Part shown: piece by piece, positions 16,860 through 25,389 of the stretch
Position numbering within the stretch: position 1 is the first letter of the stretch
Layout of the letters: every line of letters starts with the position of its first letter
Assembly: GCF_027571405.1 (NCBI RefSeq)
Contig: NZ_CP092968.1
Location: forward strand, 2,998,001 to 3,062,000
Direction of reading: 5' to 3'
Origin: Methylocystis parvus OBBP
GTDB taxonomy: Bacteria > Pseudomonadota > Alphaproteobacteria > Rhizobiales > Beijerinckiaceae
Length of the DNA: 64,000 nt
The notes under the pieces: model-generated
What the model saw: only the letters and a program-made list of their open reading frames with translations
What the model was told of the DNA's origin: nothing
Databases searched by the model: none
Program-made: the position numbers and the translations under genes

Positions 16860-16878
16860 AAGCTGGGGCGCGCGTCGT

Positions 16879-16918
16879 TCTGGATTGCTTCGTCGGCTTC
16901 GCCTCCTCGCAATGACGG
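16879..16918. repeat. REP-like element (attgcttcgtcg...cgcaatgacg type)
   Basis: The stretch ggattgcttcgtcggcttcg followed by cctcctcgcaatgacg matches a dispersed repeat common in alphaproteobacteria. It lies in the gap downstream of the adenosyltransferase gene and before the convergent thioredoxin-like gene. Confidence 0.6.
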
Positions 16919-16987
16919 CCGAACGGAATTAGTATGACAAGGCGGCGAGACGGTTGAACGCAACCATCATTATTGCGGACCGGAGCC

Positions 16988-17590
16988 TCACTTGCTCCCG
17001 CGCTTCTCCAGCCATCTCGTCACCAGCGGATCGTCGATCGCGCCGGTCACGGCGGTCACGCCGCCGTCGGGCGCGACGAGCGCCGTGAAAGGCAGCTCGC
17101 CGCGCCAGCTCGCGTCCGCTTCGAAATAGAGCTTGTCGACGAAGTCGTCTTCGAAACCGTAATGGTTCGCCTTGGAGAGTCCGGCCTTCTCGACCCGCGC
17201 TTCGGCGCGCGCGCGGTCCTCCGCGTCATCCGCATTGACGAAAACGACGTCGATTTCCGCGTGATCGGAAATCAGCTTCGTCCATTGCGGCAGTTCGGCG
17301 ATGCAGGGCGGACAGGTCACCGACCAGAAATGAATGATGAGCGGCTTGCCCGCATGGGTCTTCACGATCTGCGCGAAGGCGCCGCGGCCATAGGGTTTGA
17401 AGTCCAGCGCGAGAGCGCCCGTCGCGGCGAAGATCGTGAAAGCCGCGATCGAGGCGGCGCGCGCGATGTTCTTCCCCGCGCGCGACGCGGGACCGGAAAT
17501 CCATGATCTCAGGCGTTCCGGATTCCAGATCGGACCTTCGGTCCATCGGGAATGACGCAGGGAGCCGAAAGAAGACGTCATCGCAGTCAC
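16988..17590 (-). CDS. TlpA-like periplasmic thioredoxin-fold protein
   Basis: A membrane-anchor or signal segment (ARAASIAAFTIFAATGALAL, about residues 44-62) precedes a thioredoxin fold of the TlpA/ResE group. The active site is CPPC at residues 93-96 in HFWSVTCPPCIAELPQW, and the cis-Pro region is ELPFTALVAPDG. It should act as a periplasmic thiol reductant. The first 40 residues (SLRHSRWTEGPIWNPE) are translation of a REP-like repeat at 17508-17565. The gene overlaps the stop codon of the upstream Asp-box protein gene by GTGA, so the two are coupled; a plausible job is keeping that protein's many Cys reduced for metal binding. That link is inference. Confidence 0.85.
   Translation of the reverse strand: MTAMTSSFGSLRHSRWTEGPIWNPERLRSWISGPASRAGKNIARAASIAAFTIFAATGALALDFKPYGRGAFAQIVKTHAGKPLIIHFWSVTCPPCIAELPQWTKLISDHAEIDVVFVNADDAEDRARAEARVEKAGLSKANHYGFEDDFVDKLYFEADASWRGELPFTALVAPDGGVTAVTGAIDDPLVTRWLEKRGSK
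17508..17565. repeat. REP-like element inside the start of the TlpA-like gene
   Basis: The sequence gcgttccggattccagatcgg, then ccttcggtcc and atcgggaatgacg, matches a dispersed alphaproteobacterial repeat with a short inverted core (ggacc-ttc-ggtcc). It is translated as the N-terminal residues 10-30 of the thioredoxin-like protein. Confidence 0.55.
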
Positions 17591-18885
17591 CGCGCCGCCG
17601 CGCTCTTTTCGTCGCGCGGGAGCGGAATGAGGCGATAGCCTTCCTTATGCGTGACCCAGGAGAGATAGGCGGCGTTCTTGCTGGCGACGAGTTCGGGATG
17701 ATCCGAGGCGTCGTCCGTCTGCGCGACGATGCGGGGCGCGCTCCAGCTCTTGCCGCCGTCGCGCGACATCTGCAGGGGCAGAGTCGTCGTCGTTCCGTCG
17801 AACTCCTTCCAGACGCGATAGAGCCGGCCCTTCGCGGCGAGCGTGACGGGATGCCCCGGCGCCTTGGCGTCGTCGCCGAACTTCTCCGGCGTCGTGAAAC
17901 TCTTTCCGCCGTCATTGCTGCGCGCGTAGAAGAGCCCCTCGCGATTCTTGCCTTTGGTGAACCAGACGACATGCCAGCCATTGGCGTCGATCGCGATGCC
18001 CGGCCCGTGATGCGGGCAGGAATTGATCGCCCAATTATCGTCCGAGACGCGCCCGCCCGAGAGCGTCGCGCCGTCGGCGGAGAGCTTCGCGGCGTAATGG
18101 TCGCGAATATTCCCCTCGAAAACCTGCCGCCAGACGAATACCGGCTGGCCGTCGCGATCGAGCGCGGCGGCGGTGCGGCAGCACTCGCAGGCGTGATCCA
18201 TCAGGATCTTCGCGCCGGAGAAAGTCCGGCCCTTGTCGTCCGACCAGCCGAAGGCGACGCCGCTGCCTTCGAAGGCTTTGCCTTCCGCCTTGGCCTTCAG
18301 CGCATTCGTCTTGTCGAGCCAGCCGCCATAGATGCGGCCCTTGGGCGTGACGACGAAGCTCTCGAAACGCTGGCCGCCCTCGGTGAGCAAGGCCTGCGGC
18401 GTGGAGAAGCTCTTGCCGCCGTCGGTCGAGCGCGCGGTGAAGATCGTGCCGATCATCTGCTTGTCGGGGCGCGTCGTATAGCTTGCGAGCAATGTCCCGT
18501 CGTCGAGCGCGACGATCTTGGGGCGCGCGTCGCCATGCGCGTCGATCACGCCGTCGGCGGCGGTCGCGATGGTCGCCGGCGCCGAAAAGGTTTTTCCGTT
18601 ATCCGCCGAGGAGGCGACATAGACCGTCTTGCCGACCGAAAAGGCGACCCAGAGCCTGCCCTTGGCGTCGAAGGCCGGATTGACCGTCATGGCGCATTCG
18701 GGCTTCGGGTCCGAGCAGGCCGCCGCGTGCTGATGGCCCGAGGCGGCGCCGGCGGGGGCCGTGGCCGGCGGCGTGGCTTTGGCGTCGACCGGCGCGGCCG
18801 CGCTTTCGGCGAAGGCCGGGCCCGCGACGCCGAGCGACAGCGCGGCGAAAAGGCGCGCGCCCCGTAAGAAATGCATTCCGTTCAT
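17587..18885 (-). CDS. Exported Asp-box (sialidase-fold) protein with CECC and HxH motifs
   Basis: After a signal peptide (MNGMHFLRGARLFAALSLGVAGPAFAES) the 432-residue protein carries five Asp-box repeats of the S-x-D-x-G-x-T/S-F/W type (SADNGKTF, STDGGKSF, SDDKGRTF, SNDGGKSF, SRDGGKSW), which mark a beta-propeller of the sialidase superfold. It lacks an obvious sialidase catalytic Arg triad in context, and it has putative metal-binding clusters: HQHAAAC (51-57), Cys64, HACECC (231-236) and CPHH (290-293). I chose the ATG at 18885 for its aggcgagg ribosome binding site. It lies in the exbB-exbD-tonB run and overlaps the tlpA-like gene. A periplasmic metal-binding role is more likely than glycan cleavage. 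Confidence 0.8.
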   Translation of the reverse strand: MNGMHFLRGARLFAALSLGVAGPAFAESAAAPVDAKATPPATAPAGAASGHQHAAACSDPKPECAMTVNPAFDAKGRLWVAFSVGKTVYVASSADNGKTFSAPATIATAADGVIDAHGDARPKIVALDDGTLLASYTTRPDKQMIGTIFTARSTDGGKSFSTPQALLTEGGQRFESFVVTPKGRIYGGWLDKTNALKAKAEGKAFEGSGVAFGWSDDKGRTFSGAKILMDHACECCRTAAALDRDGQPVFVWRQVFEGNIRDHYAAKLSADGATLSGGRVSDDNWAINSCPHHGPGIAIDANGWHVVWFTKGKNREGLFYARSNDGGKSFTTPEKFGDDAKAPGHPVTLAAKGRLYRVWKEFDGTTTTLPLQMSRDGGKSWSAPRIVAQTDDASDHPELVASKNAAYLSWVTHKEGYRLIPLPRDEKSAAAR

Positions 18886-19016
18886 TTCCTCGCCTTTCGA
18901 CAATGCGGCGTCTCTTCGCGCCTGTGATCGCGCTCATGCGCCAGTGAAAGCGGATCGTCTGTCCGTATTCATAAGAGCCGCCCGGCGGGGGCGGCGCGCG
19001 CAGGCCTTTCGCATCG

Positions 19017-19499
19017 CTACCTAAACTTGAATGTCTGCCCGACATCCATCGGCCCGCCCGGCGGCGGCGGCGTCACGACCTCGGCCAGGATCTTTTTGAC
19101 GATCTCCGCATGGGCGGGACTCGACGTCTTGTCGATCGTGACCTTGTCGACCCTGCCCGAGGCGCCGACGATGAAGCTCGCCGTGACTTCGCCGGGACCG
19201 GCCAGATTGTTCTCTGGCGTATGCTTGGCGATTTCGGCGTAGAGCACGCTGAGATATTTGCTCTCCGACATGCCGGAGCCCGCCGGCGCCGCGGCCGCAG
19301 GCTTCGCCGCGGGCGGGGAGGCGGCGGGTTTCGCCGCCGTCGCAGGGATCGCAGGCGCGGCACCCGGTTTGGGCGTCGCCGTTAGAGGCGCGGGAGCGGG
19401 CGCCGGCGGCGCGGCGGGTTTGGGCGGTTCGGCGCGCGCCATTCCGCAAGAGACGCACAAGCAGACGAGCGCCGCCCGTCCGCATCGAAAGATGTTCAT
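19017..19499 (-). CDS. Soluble periplasmic TonB-C-terminal-domain protein
   Basis: A signal peptide (MNIFRCGRAALVCLCVSCGMARA) is followed by a Pro/Ala-rich linker of about 70 residues and then a TonB/TolA-like C-terminal domain: KYLSVLYAEIAKHTPENN, EVTASFIVGASGRVDKVTIDKTS, AHAEIVKKILAEV, and the end GQTFKFR. Unlike TonB it lacks a long N-terminal cytoplasmic-plus-membrane anchor; the hydrophobic start looks cleavable, or it could be a short anchor. I chose the ATG at 19499. It follows tonB in the same strand with a 56-base gap and may be a second energy coupler or a scaffold for the system. Function is inferred from the domain only. Confidence 0.75.
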   Translation of the reverse strand: MNIFRCGRAALVCLCVSCGMARAEPPKPAAPPAPAPAPLTATPKPGAAPAIPATAAKPAASPPAAKPAAAAPAGSGMSESKYLSVLYAEIAKHTPENNLAGPGEVTASFIVGASGRVDKVTIDKTSSPAHAEIVKKILAEVVTPPPPGGPMDVGQTFKFR

Positions 19500-19555
19500 G
19501 ACGCAAGCTTCCAAAATTGGGCGCGGCGGGCTCCAAGGGAGTCCGCCGCGAAACG

Positions 19556-20269
19556 TCAATGGAAGGCGAAGCTCTGGCTGACGAAAGCCGAACCGCAATT
19601 GCCGGGGCCGTGCGACGAGGCCACGATGCGCCGGGCGAGAGCGGCGTGCGCCGGGGTCGAGCCCGAAGCCGAGACGCCGGAAATGCCGCCGCCGGGATTC
19701 ACGTGGAAGGTCACATGGGCGGAGCCCGCGCCGAGGCTGGTGGCGCCCGGCGTATGCGAGCGCAGCGAAGCGGCGACATGGGCGAGACAGGTCGCCGAAG
19801 CGGCGCCGCCGGAGCGGCCATTGCCCTCGGGCGAACCGGCGTGACGCCGCGCCTGGGCCTGACGCGCCTGTTCGGCGCGCTCGACCTGCTTCTGCTCCTC
19901 GCGCTTCTTTTGAACCTTCTCGACCTCTTCCCGCTTCATCTGCATCGGGATGGGGTCGGGCGCCATGACGAGCGGCGGCGGCAGCGCGAGTTCCGGCTGC
20001 TCCACGTCGACGGGCGGGGGCGTGTCCTCCGCCGCGCTCACTTCCTCCTGCTCGACGAAGTCGCCGCTCTCGAGGTCGACATAGTTCTCGGAAAGCGCCA
20101 GCGGCTCCGGCTTCGGCCCGAGGATGAAGGCCGCGAAGATCGCGACATGGACCGCGACGATCGCGACGATGGCCGCCGGGCGCAGCCAGGGCGGATTGAT
20201 CGGCGGCGGACCGGGCGGCGGCTCGTCCCGCCTGCCCGCATAATCATGGCTGAGGGCGAAATCGGTCAT
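19556..20269 (-). CDS. tonB: TonB-family energy transducer
   Basis: The 237-residue protein has a short cytoplasmic start, one membrane anchor ([20 protein letters not shown], about residues 32-51), a Pro/Glu/Lys-rich periplasmic spacer ([16 protein letters not shown], then [26 protein letters not shown], which should be a helix), and a C-terminal TonB-like domain ([32 protein letters not shown]). It couples the proton motive force from ExbBD to an outer-membrane receptor. The C-terminal domain carries two Cys (SATCLAHV and GPGNCGSAF) that could form a disulphide. It overlaps exbD by 4 bases. Its natural partner is the receptor at 22647-25301. Confidence 0.88.
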   Translation of the reverse strand: MTDFALSHDYAGRRDEPPPGPPPINPPWLRPAAIVAIVAVHVAIFAAFILGPKPEPLALSENYVDLESGDFVEQEEVSAAEDTPPPVDVEQPELALPPPLVMAPDPIPMQMKREEVEKVQKKREEQKQVERAEQARQAQARRHAGSPEGNGRSGGAASATCLAHVAASLRSHTPGATSLGAGSAHVTFHVNPGGGISGVSASGSTPAHAALARRIVASSHGPGNCGSAFVSQSFAFH

Positions 20270-20760
20270 TTGACCCCTCCCGCGGCTGGCGCCGGCGCGC
20301 CGGCGGCCGGAGCGGCGCCCTTGGCGGCGGCGCCCGTCTTGCTGCGGGAGTTGGTCATGATCGCGATATGGGTGATGCCGTTCGTCGCGAGCTTGTCCAT
20401 GACGGCGACAACCTCGCCATAGACCGCCTCGGTGTCGCCGCGCACATGGACGACGCGGGTGTGGTCGTCGCCCATCATGGCGCGAATGCCGTCGATCAGC
20501 GCGTCGGGCGTCGTTTCATCGGCGCCGAGAGAGACTTTGCCCTCCTTGCCGACGGTGACGACGATCGGGTCCTTCTGGTTGATCGGCGCGGCGGAGCTGG
20601 CTTGCGGCAGATTGACCTTCACGCCCTTGGCGAGCAGCGGGGCCGTGACCATGAAGATGATCAGCAGCACGAGCATGACGTCGACGAGCGGCGTCACGTT
20701 GATGTCGGCGAGCGGCTGGTAGAGGTCGTTATTGCCTTTGAAGCGGGACGGCATGGCCAT
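20266..20760 (-). CDS. exbD: ExbD biopolymer transport protein
   Basis: ExbD forms the proton-driven motor with ExbB. The single membrane helix with the essential Asp is seen in [23 protein letters not shown] (Asp about residue 27), followed by the periplasmic domain (VKVNLPQ, then [40 protein letters not shown]). An Ala/Pro-rich C-terminal tail extends about 25 residues beyond the usual end. Length 164. It lies between exbB and tonB with almost no gaps. Confidence 0.95.
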   Translation of the reverse strand: MAMPSRFKGNNDLYQPLADINVTPLVDVMLVLLIIFMVTAPLLAKGVKVNLPQASSAAPINQKDPIVVTVGKEGKVSLGADETTPDALIDGIRAMMGDDHTRVVHVRGDTEAVYGEVVAVMDKLATNGITHIAIMTNSRSKTGAAAKGAAPAAGAPAPAAGGVK

Positions 20761-20761
20761 G

Positions 20762-21406
<645 letters not shown>

Positions 21407-21567
21407 GGAACTCACTCATCTTCGACGACACGCGCGCATATTTGGCGCGACGGCTGCGTCTGATTTGATTTTATTGTTGTGATCCAGACGCGGAAAGGCG
21501 CCCCTGACCGGTCATTCTCCCGCATGCGCCCGACGGGGCCGGCACGGGGGCGCCGATCGGAAAATTT

Positions 21568-21987
21568 CTAGGCTGGCGGCGGCGCCCGGGCGCCATGCGC
21601 GTATCGAGATGAATTGTTCTTCGGCGCGGCTCCGCCCGCGACAAAATAATGGACGGGCTTCGGGACCGGAATCCGCCCCGCGGCCGCCGCGACGCGTTCC
21701 GGAAGCACGGCCGCCGCGGCGCTCGCCGCGAGGCAGCACGGGCAGCGGTGCTTGCCCGCATGATTGCTTCCCGGCGCCTTGCCGCCCGCGGCGTCGGCGC
21801 GCTGCGTCACATGACGCTTGAAGCAGGCGAAGAGTCCGGCGCTCGCCTGCGCGTTGTTCTTGAAGACGAGGTTTGCGGGGTTGGCTATCGCCGCATTGGA
21901 CGCGGCGACGTTGAACATCAGCGCCCATACGGCGACGATCGCGATCGCCGCCCGTATTTTTCCGCTGATGTCCCGCAACTGTGACAT
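21568..21987 (-). CDS. DUF2946-like Cys-containing exported protein
   Basis: The 139-residue protein starts with a hydrophobic segment (AAIAIVAVWALMFNVAAS) and carries FACFKRHV, then HAGKHRCPCCLAA, the paired-Cys motif of DUF2946-like proteins. Members of that family are often found near copper resistance or uptake genes. The Cys and His cluster could bind Cu(I). It is the first minus-strand gene of the divergent locus, upstream of exbB, with a second DUF2946-like gene facing the other way. Confidence 0.7.
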   Translation of the reverse strand: MSQLRDISGKIRAAIAIVAVWALMFNVAASNAAIANPANLVFKNNAQASAGLFACFKRHVTQRADAAGGKAPGSNHAGKHRCPCCLAASAAAAVLPERVAAAAGRIPVPKPVHYFVAGGAAPKNNSSRYAHGARAPPPA

Positions 21988-22174
21988 AAAAGCCTCTTAA
22001 TGGATTTTTTAATCTTTGACAACGCGAGCGACCTTGGAAAGCCGCGACTCCGACGGCAAAGTGACTTGGTCGCAGAACTAAGGTTAATTTCGTAAAGGCC
22101 TGAAATTGCTGCGGCGCCGAGAGGCGTCCCGTCATGGCGCCGAACGGTCTTTCAAATTCATCGCCGGGCGGCTC

Positions 22175-22561
22175 ATGCGCAAAAGGCTCCTCGCATCGCT
22201 GATTGTCTGCGTCGCTTTGCTGACGCAGCTCGGCGCGTCCTTGTCGGACGCGGCGGCGGCGCGGGGCTATGTTCGTTGTCATATGGCGGTCGCGGCGTCC
22301 GCGTCCGTTTCGGCCGTGGAGTCCGCTGCGGAGAAAGCCGCGCCCGCGGGCGTTCCGGCCGGCGCGCCGGCGCCGCATGATCACGCCTCCTGCGCGCTTT
22401 GCCAGCTCGGCCTCGCCGCCATCGACGCCCACGCGCCGGTTCTGCCCGCGCGGTCGATCAAACCTTATTGGCGCGTCGCGCGAATCGCCGTTGACGCGCC
22501 GCCGCTCCTTTCCGTCTTCAATAGAAGCGGGCCGGCCCGCGCGCCGCCTTCCCGCGCCTGA
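22175..22561 (+). CDS. Second DUF2946-like Cys/His-containing exported protein
   Basis: A signal peptide (MRKRLLASLIVCVALLTQLGASLSDAAA) is followed by a mature region with RCHMAVAAS and HDHASCALCQLGL, the CxxC-type DUF2946 pattern, then a Pro/Arg-rich tail. Length 128. I chose the ATG at 22175 because the signal peptide begins there. It lies 85 bases before the TonB-dependent receptor gene on the same strand, a pairing also known next to copper-type receptors. A periplasmic copper-binding accessory role is inferred. Confidence 0.68.
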   Translation: MRKRLLASLIVCVALLTQLGASLSDAAAARGYVRCHMAVAASASVSAVESAAEKAAPAGVPAGAPAPHDHASCALCQLGLAAIDAHAPVLPARSIKPYWRVARIAVDAPPLLSVFNRSGPARAPPSRA

Positions 22562-22646
22562 TCTCCCGAATTTCGGAACCGCGCGCGTTTCCGCGCCTCG
22601 ATCAAGTGCGCCCCGCCAAAATCGGCGACGGGAAGGAATAAATAAA

Positions 22647-25301
22647 ATGTATCGCTACTCGCTCCTGCGCGGCGTTTCCGCCTGCGCGCTGACTTTCGCC
22701 GCCTTCTCGCAAATCGCGGAGCCGGCCGTCGCCCAGACGAGCCTGCCGACCATCGACATTGGCGGTCAGCGCCGGCCCGCCCGGACGACGACCGCCGCCA
22801 GGCCTTCCGGCCAGCCGACGAACCGGGCCGCCGGGCAGACCGCCGCGCCCGCCGCGCCGGCGCCCGCCCCCTCGCCGGTCGTGTCGCGCTGGTCGCCGAC
22901 GCTTCCCGACGGCCGCCCCGCCTTCGTCGAAAAATGGCAGCTGCCCAACACGGTCGCGAGCGTCACGCGCAAGCAGATCGAGCAGCAGGTCAACATCATC
23001 GACACGGAAGACGCGGTGAAATACATGCCGAGTCTGTTCCTGCGCAAACGCAACAATGGCGACACGCAGGCGGTGATGCAGACCCGCACCTATGGCGTCA
23101 GCTCCTCGGCGCGCAGCCTCGTCTATGCCGACGATCTTCTGCTCACCGCGCTCATCGGCAACGACAACACCATCGGCGCGCCGCGCTGGGGCCTCGTCGC
23201 GCCTGAGGAGATCGACCGCATCGACATGCTCTATGGGCCCTTCTCCGCGCAATATCCCGGCAACTCGACCGGCGGCGTGCTGAAGATCACCACGCGCATG
23301 CCGGAGAAGCTGGAGGTCACCGCCAAGGAGACGGTGGCGGTGCAGGATTTCTCGCTCATGGGAACGTCCAGAACCTTCTGGACGAGCAATTTCGCCGCCA
23401 CCGCCGGCGACAAGATCAACGACTTCTCCTGGTTCGTCTCCGGCAACTGGCTGCGCGGCACGACCCAGCCGCTGACCTATGTCACGCTTCAGTCGCTCTA
23501 CGGCTATCCGGGCGCCTATTTCGCCACGTCGAAATTCGGTCTTCCGGCCGAGGTTCTGGGGTCTCTGGGCAATCTGGCGAATGATCAGGTCAACGGCAAG
23601 ATCAAGCTTGCTTACGACATCACGCCGGCGATCCGCGCGACCTATCAGGTCGGCCTCTGGTCGAATGACGGAACGTCGATTCCCGAGAACTATCTCGTCT
23701 CGGGCTATGGGCCCTTCTTTGGCCGCAACACTGGCCCTGGCGCACTCGGGACGGCGACGCTGCAGAGCTTCGCCAGCGGCTACTATCGCATTCAGGAGAA
23801 GATGCTCGTCAACTCCGCCGCGGTGCGGTCGAATTCGGGCGGGTTCTTCGATTTCGAGATTTCGGCGTCGCACTTCAACTATCTGCAATCCAACCAGCGC
23901 GCGCCTTATAGCGGCGCTTATACGGGCGGCTATACGCAGACGGGCCGCAACGCTGTCTATACCGGAACCTATTGGACGTTGCTCGATCTCAAGGGCATTC
24001 TGCGTCCGGATGGCGCGCTCTCCGGCCACGATATCAGCTTCGGCCTGCATGGCGACCAGTTCCACCTCAACAATCCGACCTGGCTGACGACGGATTGGAC
24101 CGCGGGCACGAGCGCCGCCTATGGCGTCGTCGCCTCGATCGGCAACGGCACCACCCGCACCCAGGCGCTCTGGGCGCAGGACGCCTGGAAAATTCGCGAC
24201 GACCTGAAATTCACAGTCGGCATTCGCGGCGAGCACTGGGCGGCGACGGACGGTTACAATCAGGGCCTGAGCGGCATCAACGCCATTGGCTTCGGCGCGG
24301 GTCCGCTCACCCCGAATTTCGCGAACTCCCTGCTCCCGATCTACCAGCCCAATCTCTATCACACGCGATTCTCGCCCAAGGGCTCGCTGCAATGGGAAGC
24401 GGATCAGAACTGGACGATCACGGGCTCGATCGGCCTCGCCAACCGGTTTCCGACGGCCAAGGAGCTCTATAGCCTCTCGACGCTCACGACGACGGGCCAG
24501 AACACCAATCCCAATCCGAATTTGCGGCCCGAGGTCGCGCTCAGCAAGGAGCTGGCCTTCGAGCGCAAGATCAGGGACGGGTCGGTGCGCGTTTCGCTCT
24601 TCGACGAAGAGGTGCGCGACTTCATCTTCAATCAGAACGTGATCGTTCCCGGCGGGCTTGTCTCGACGCCCGTCAATATTGACCGCATCCGCAATAGCGG
24701 CGTGGAGCTTGCCTGGCGCAGGGACAATCTCCTGTTGAAAGGCCTTGAATTCACGGGCAGCGTCACCTGGCTCAATGCGCGCGTCATTTCGGATTCGAAC
24801 TGGATTCCGACGCAGACCAATCCGTTCGCCCTCAGCGGCAATCTCGACTGGTGGACGGGCTTCAACGTCAATCCGAACGGCGTGAACGGCAAGACCGTGC
24901 CCAACGTGCCGGACTGGCGCTGGACGGCCGTCGCCACCTACCGCCCCGACGATCACTGGGCCTTCACGCTCGCCGCGCGCTACCAGGGCCGCATGTGGAC
25001 GGTGCTGTCGAACAACGACATCGCCCATGGCGTCTATCAGTCCTTCGACCGCTTCTTCATCGTCGACACCAAGATCCATTACAAATACGATGATCGCTGG
25101 TCCTTCGACTTCGGCGTCGACAATATCGGCAACTACAAATATTTCCTGTTCCACCCGTTCCCGCAGCGCACTTTCGTGACGGCTGCGAAATACGAGTTCG
25201 GAACAGGAAAAGGCGCGCCGGGCATCTTCGCTGGCGGCGATCACAGCGGCCTGCCGGATTTCAGCCGCTGGTTCCAGCCGGCGGCCTTCACGATCGACTG
25301 A
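22647..25301 (+). CDS. TonB-dependent outer-membrane receptor, candidate metal or metallophore importer
   Basis: A signal peptide (MYRYSLLRGVSACALTFAAFSQIAEPAVAQ) is followed by a Ton-box-like LPTIDIGG (33-40), a Pro/Ala-rich stretch, then a plug domain (ITRKQIEQ-like block near 107, EDAVKYMPSLFLRKR, DRIDMLYGPFSAQYPGNSTGGVLKITTR) and a long beta-barrel to the end. The 884-residue length is typical of larger siderophore or metallophore receptors. I see no N-terminal FecA-like signalling domain, so it is not of the MbnT type with a sigma-regulator pair. The start has ggaagga and fits well. The last residue is Asp, not the usual Phe. Flanking DUF2946 genes and exbBD-tonB suggest copper; cobalamin or iron chelates are not excluded. 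Confidence 0.88.
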   Translation: MYRYSLLRGVSACALTFAAFSQIAEPAVAQTSLPTIDIGGQRRPARTTTAARPSGQPTNRAAGQTAAPAAPAPAPSPVVSRWSPTLPDGRPAFVEKWQLPNTVASVTRKQIEQQVNIIDTEDAVKYMPSLFLRKRNNGDTQAVMQTRTYGVSSSARSLVYADDLLLTALIGNDNTIGAPRWGLVAPEEIDRIDMLYGPFSAQYPGNSTGGVLKITTRMPEKLEVTAKETVAVQDFSLMGTSRTFWTSNFAATAGDKINDFSWFVSGNWLRGTTQPLTYVTLQSLYGYPGAYFATSKFGLPAEVLGSLGNLANDQVNGKIKLAYDITPAIRATYQVGLWSNDGTSIPENYLVSGYGPFFGRNTGPGALGTATLQSFASGYYRIQEKMLVNSAAVRSNSGGFFDFEISASHFNYLQSNQRAPYSGAYTGGYTQTGRNAVYTGTYWTLLDLKGILRPDGALSGHDISFGLHGDQFHLNNPTWLTTDWTAGTSAAYGVVASIGNGTTRTQALWAQDAWKIRDDLKFTVGIRGEHWAATDGYNQGLSGINAIGFGAGPLTPNFANSLLPIYQPNLYHTRFSPKGSLQWEADQNWTITGSIGLANRFPTAKELYSLSTLTTTGQNTNPNPNLRPEVALSKELAFERKIRDGSVRVSLFDEEVRDFIFNQNVIVPGGLVSTPVNIDRIRNSGVELAWRRDNLLLKGLEFTGSVTWLNARVISDSNWIPTQTNPFALSGNLDWWTGFNVNPNGVNGKTVPNVPDWRWTAVATYRPDDHWAFTLAARYQGRMWTVLSNNDIAHGVYQSFDRFFIVDTKIHYKYDDRWSFDFGVDNIGNYKYFLFHPFPQRTFVTAAKYEFGTGKGAPGIFAGGDHSGLPDFSRWFQPAAFTID

Positions 25302-25320
25302 TCGCAAGGCGGATCAAAGT

Positions 25321-25352
25321 AAAAACGCCCGGGAGAAACCCCGGGCGTTTTT
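25321..25352. terminator. Strong bidirectional terminator
   Basis: A perfect 13-bp stem (aaaaacgcccggg / cccgggcgttttt) with a 6-base loop lies just after the receptor gene. T-runs exist on both strands, so it can end the receptor transcript and the opposing CDF transcript. Confidence 0.9.
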
Positions 25353-25389
25353 ATTATGTGCGTTGCGGCGGACGCGTGCGCAGGATCTC

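Noticed and set aside
17587..18885. True exo-sialidase
   Set aside because: Asp-boxes only show the propeller fold; no sialic-acid genes are near and the metal-type Cys/His clusters point elsewhere.
22028..22073. Inverted repeat GCGACC...GGTCGC in the divergent DUF2946 promoter region as an operator
   Set aside because: Only 6-bp arms with a 34-base loop, expected by chance at this GC content.
22602..25307. A 901-residue open frame opposite the TonB-dependent receptor
   Set aside because: Shadow frame; composition is Arg/Asp/Val-rich without recognisable domains and the receptor on the other strand is certain.
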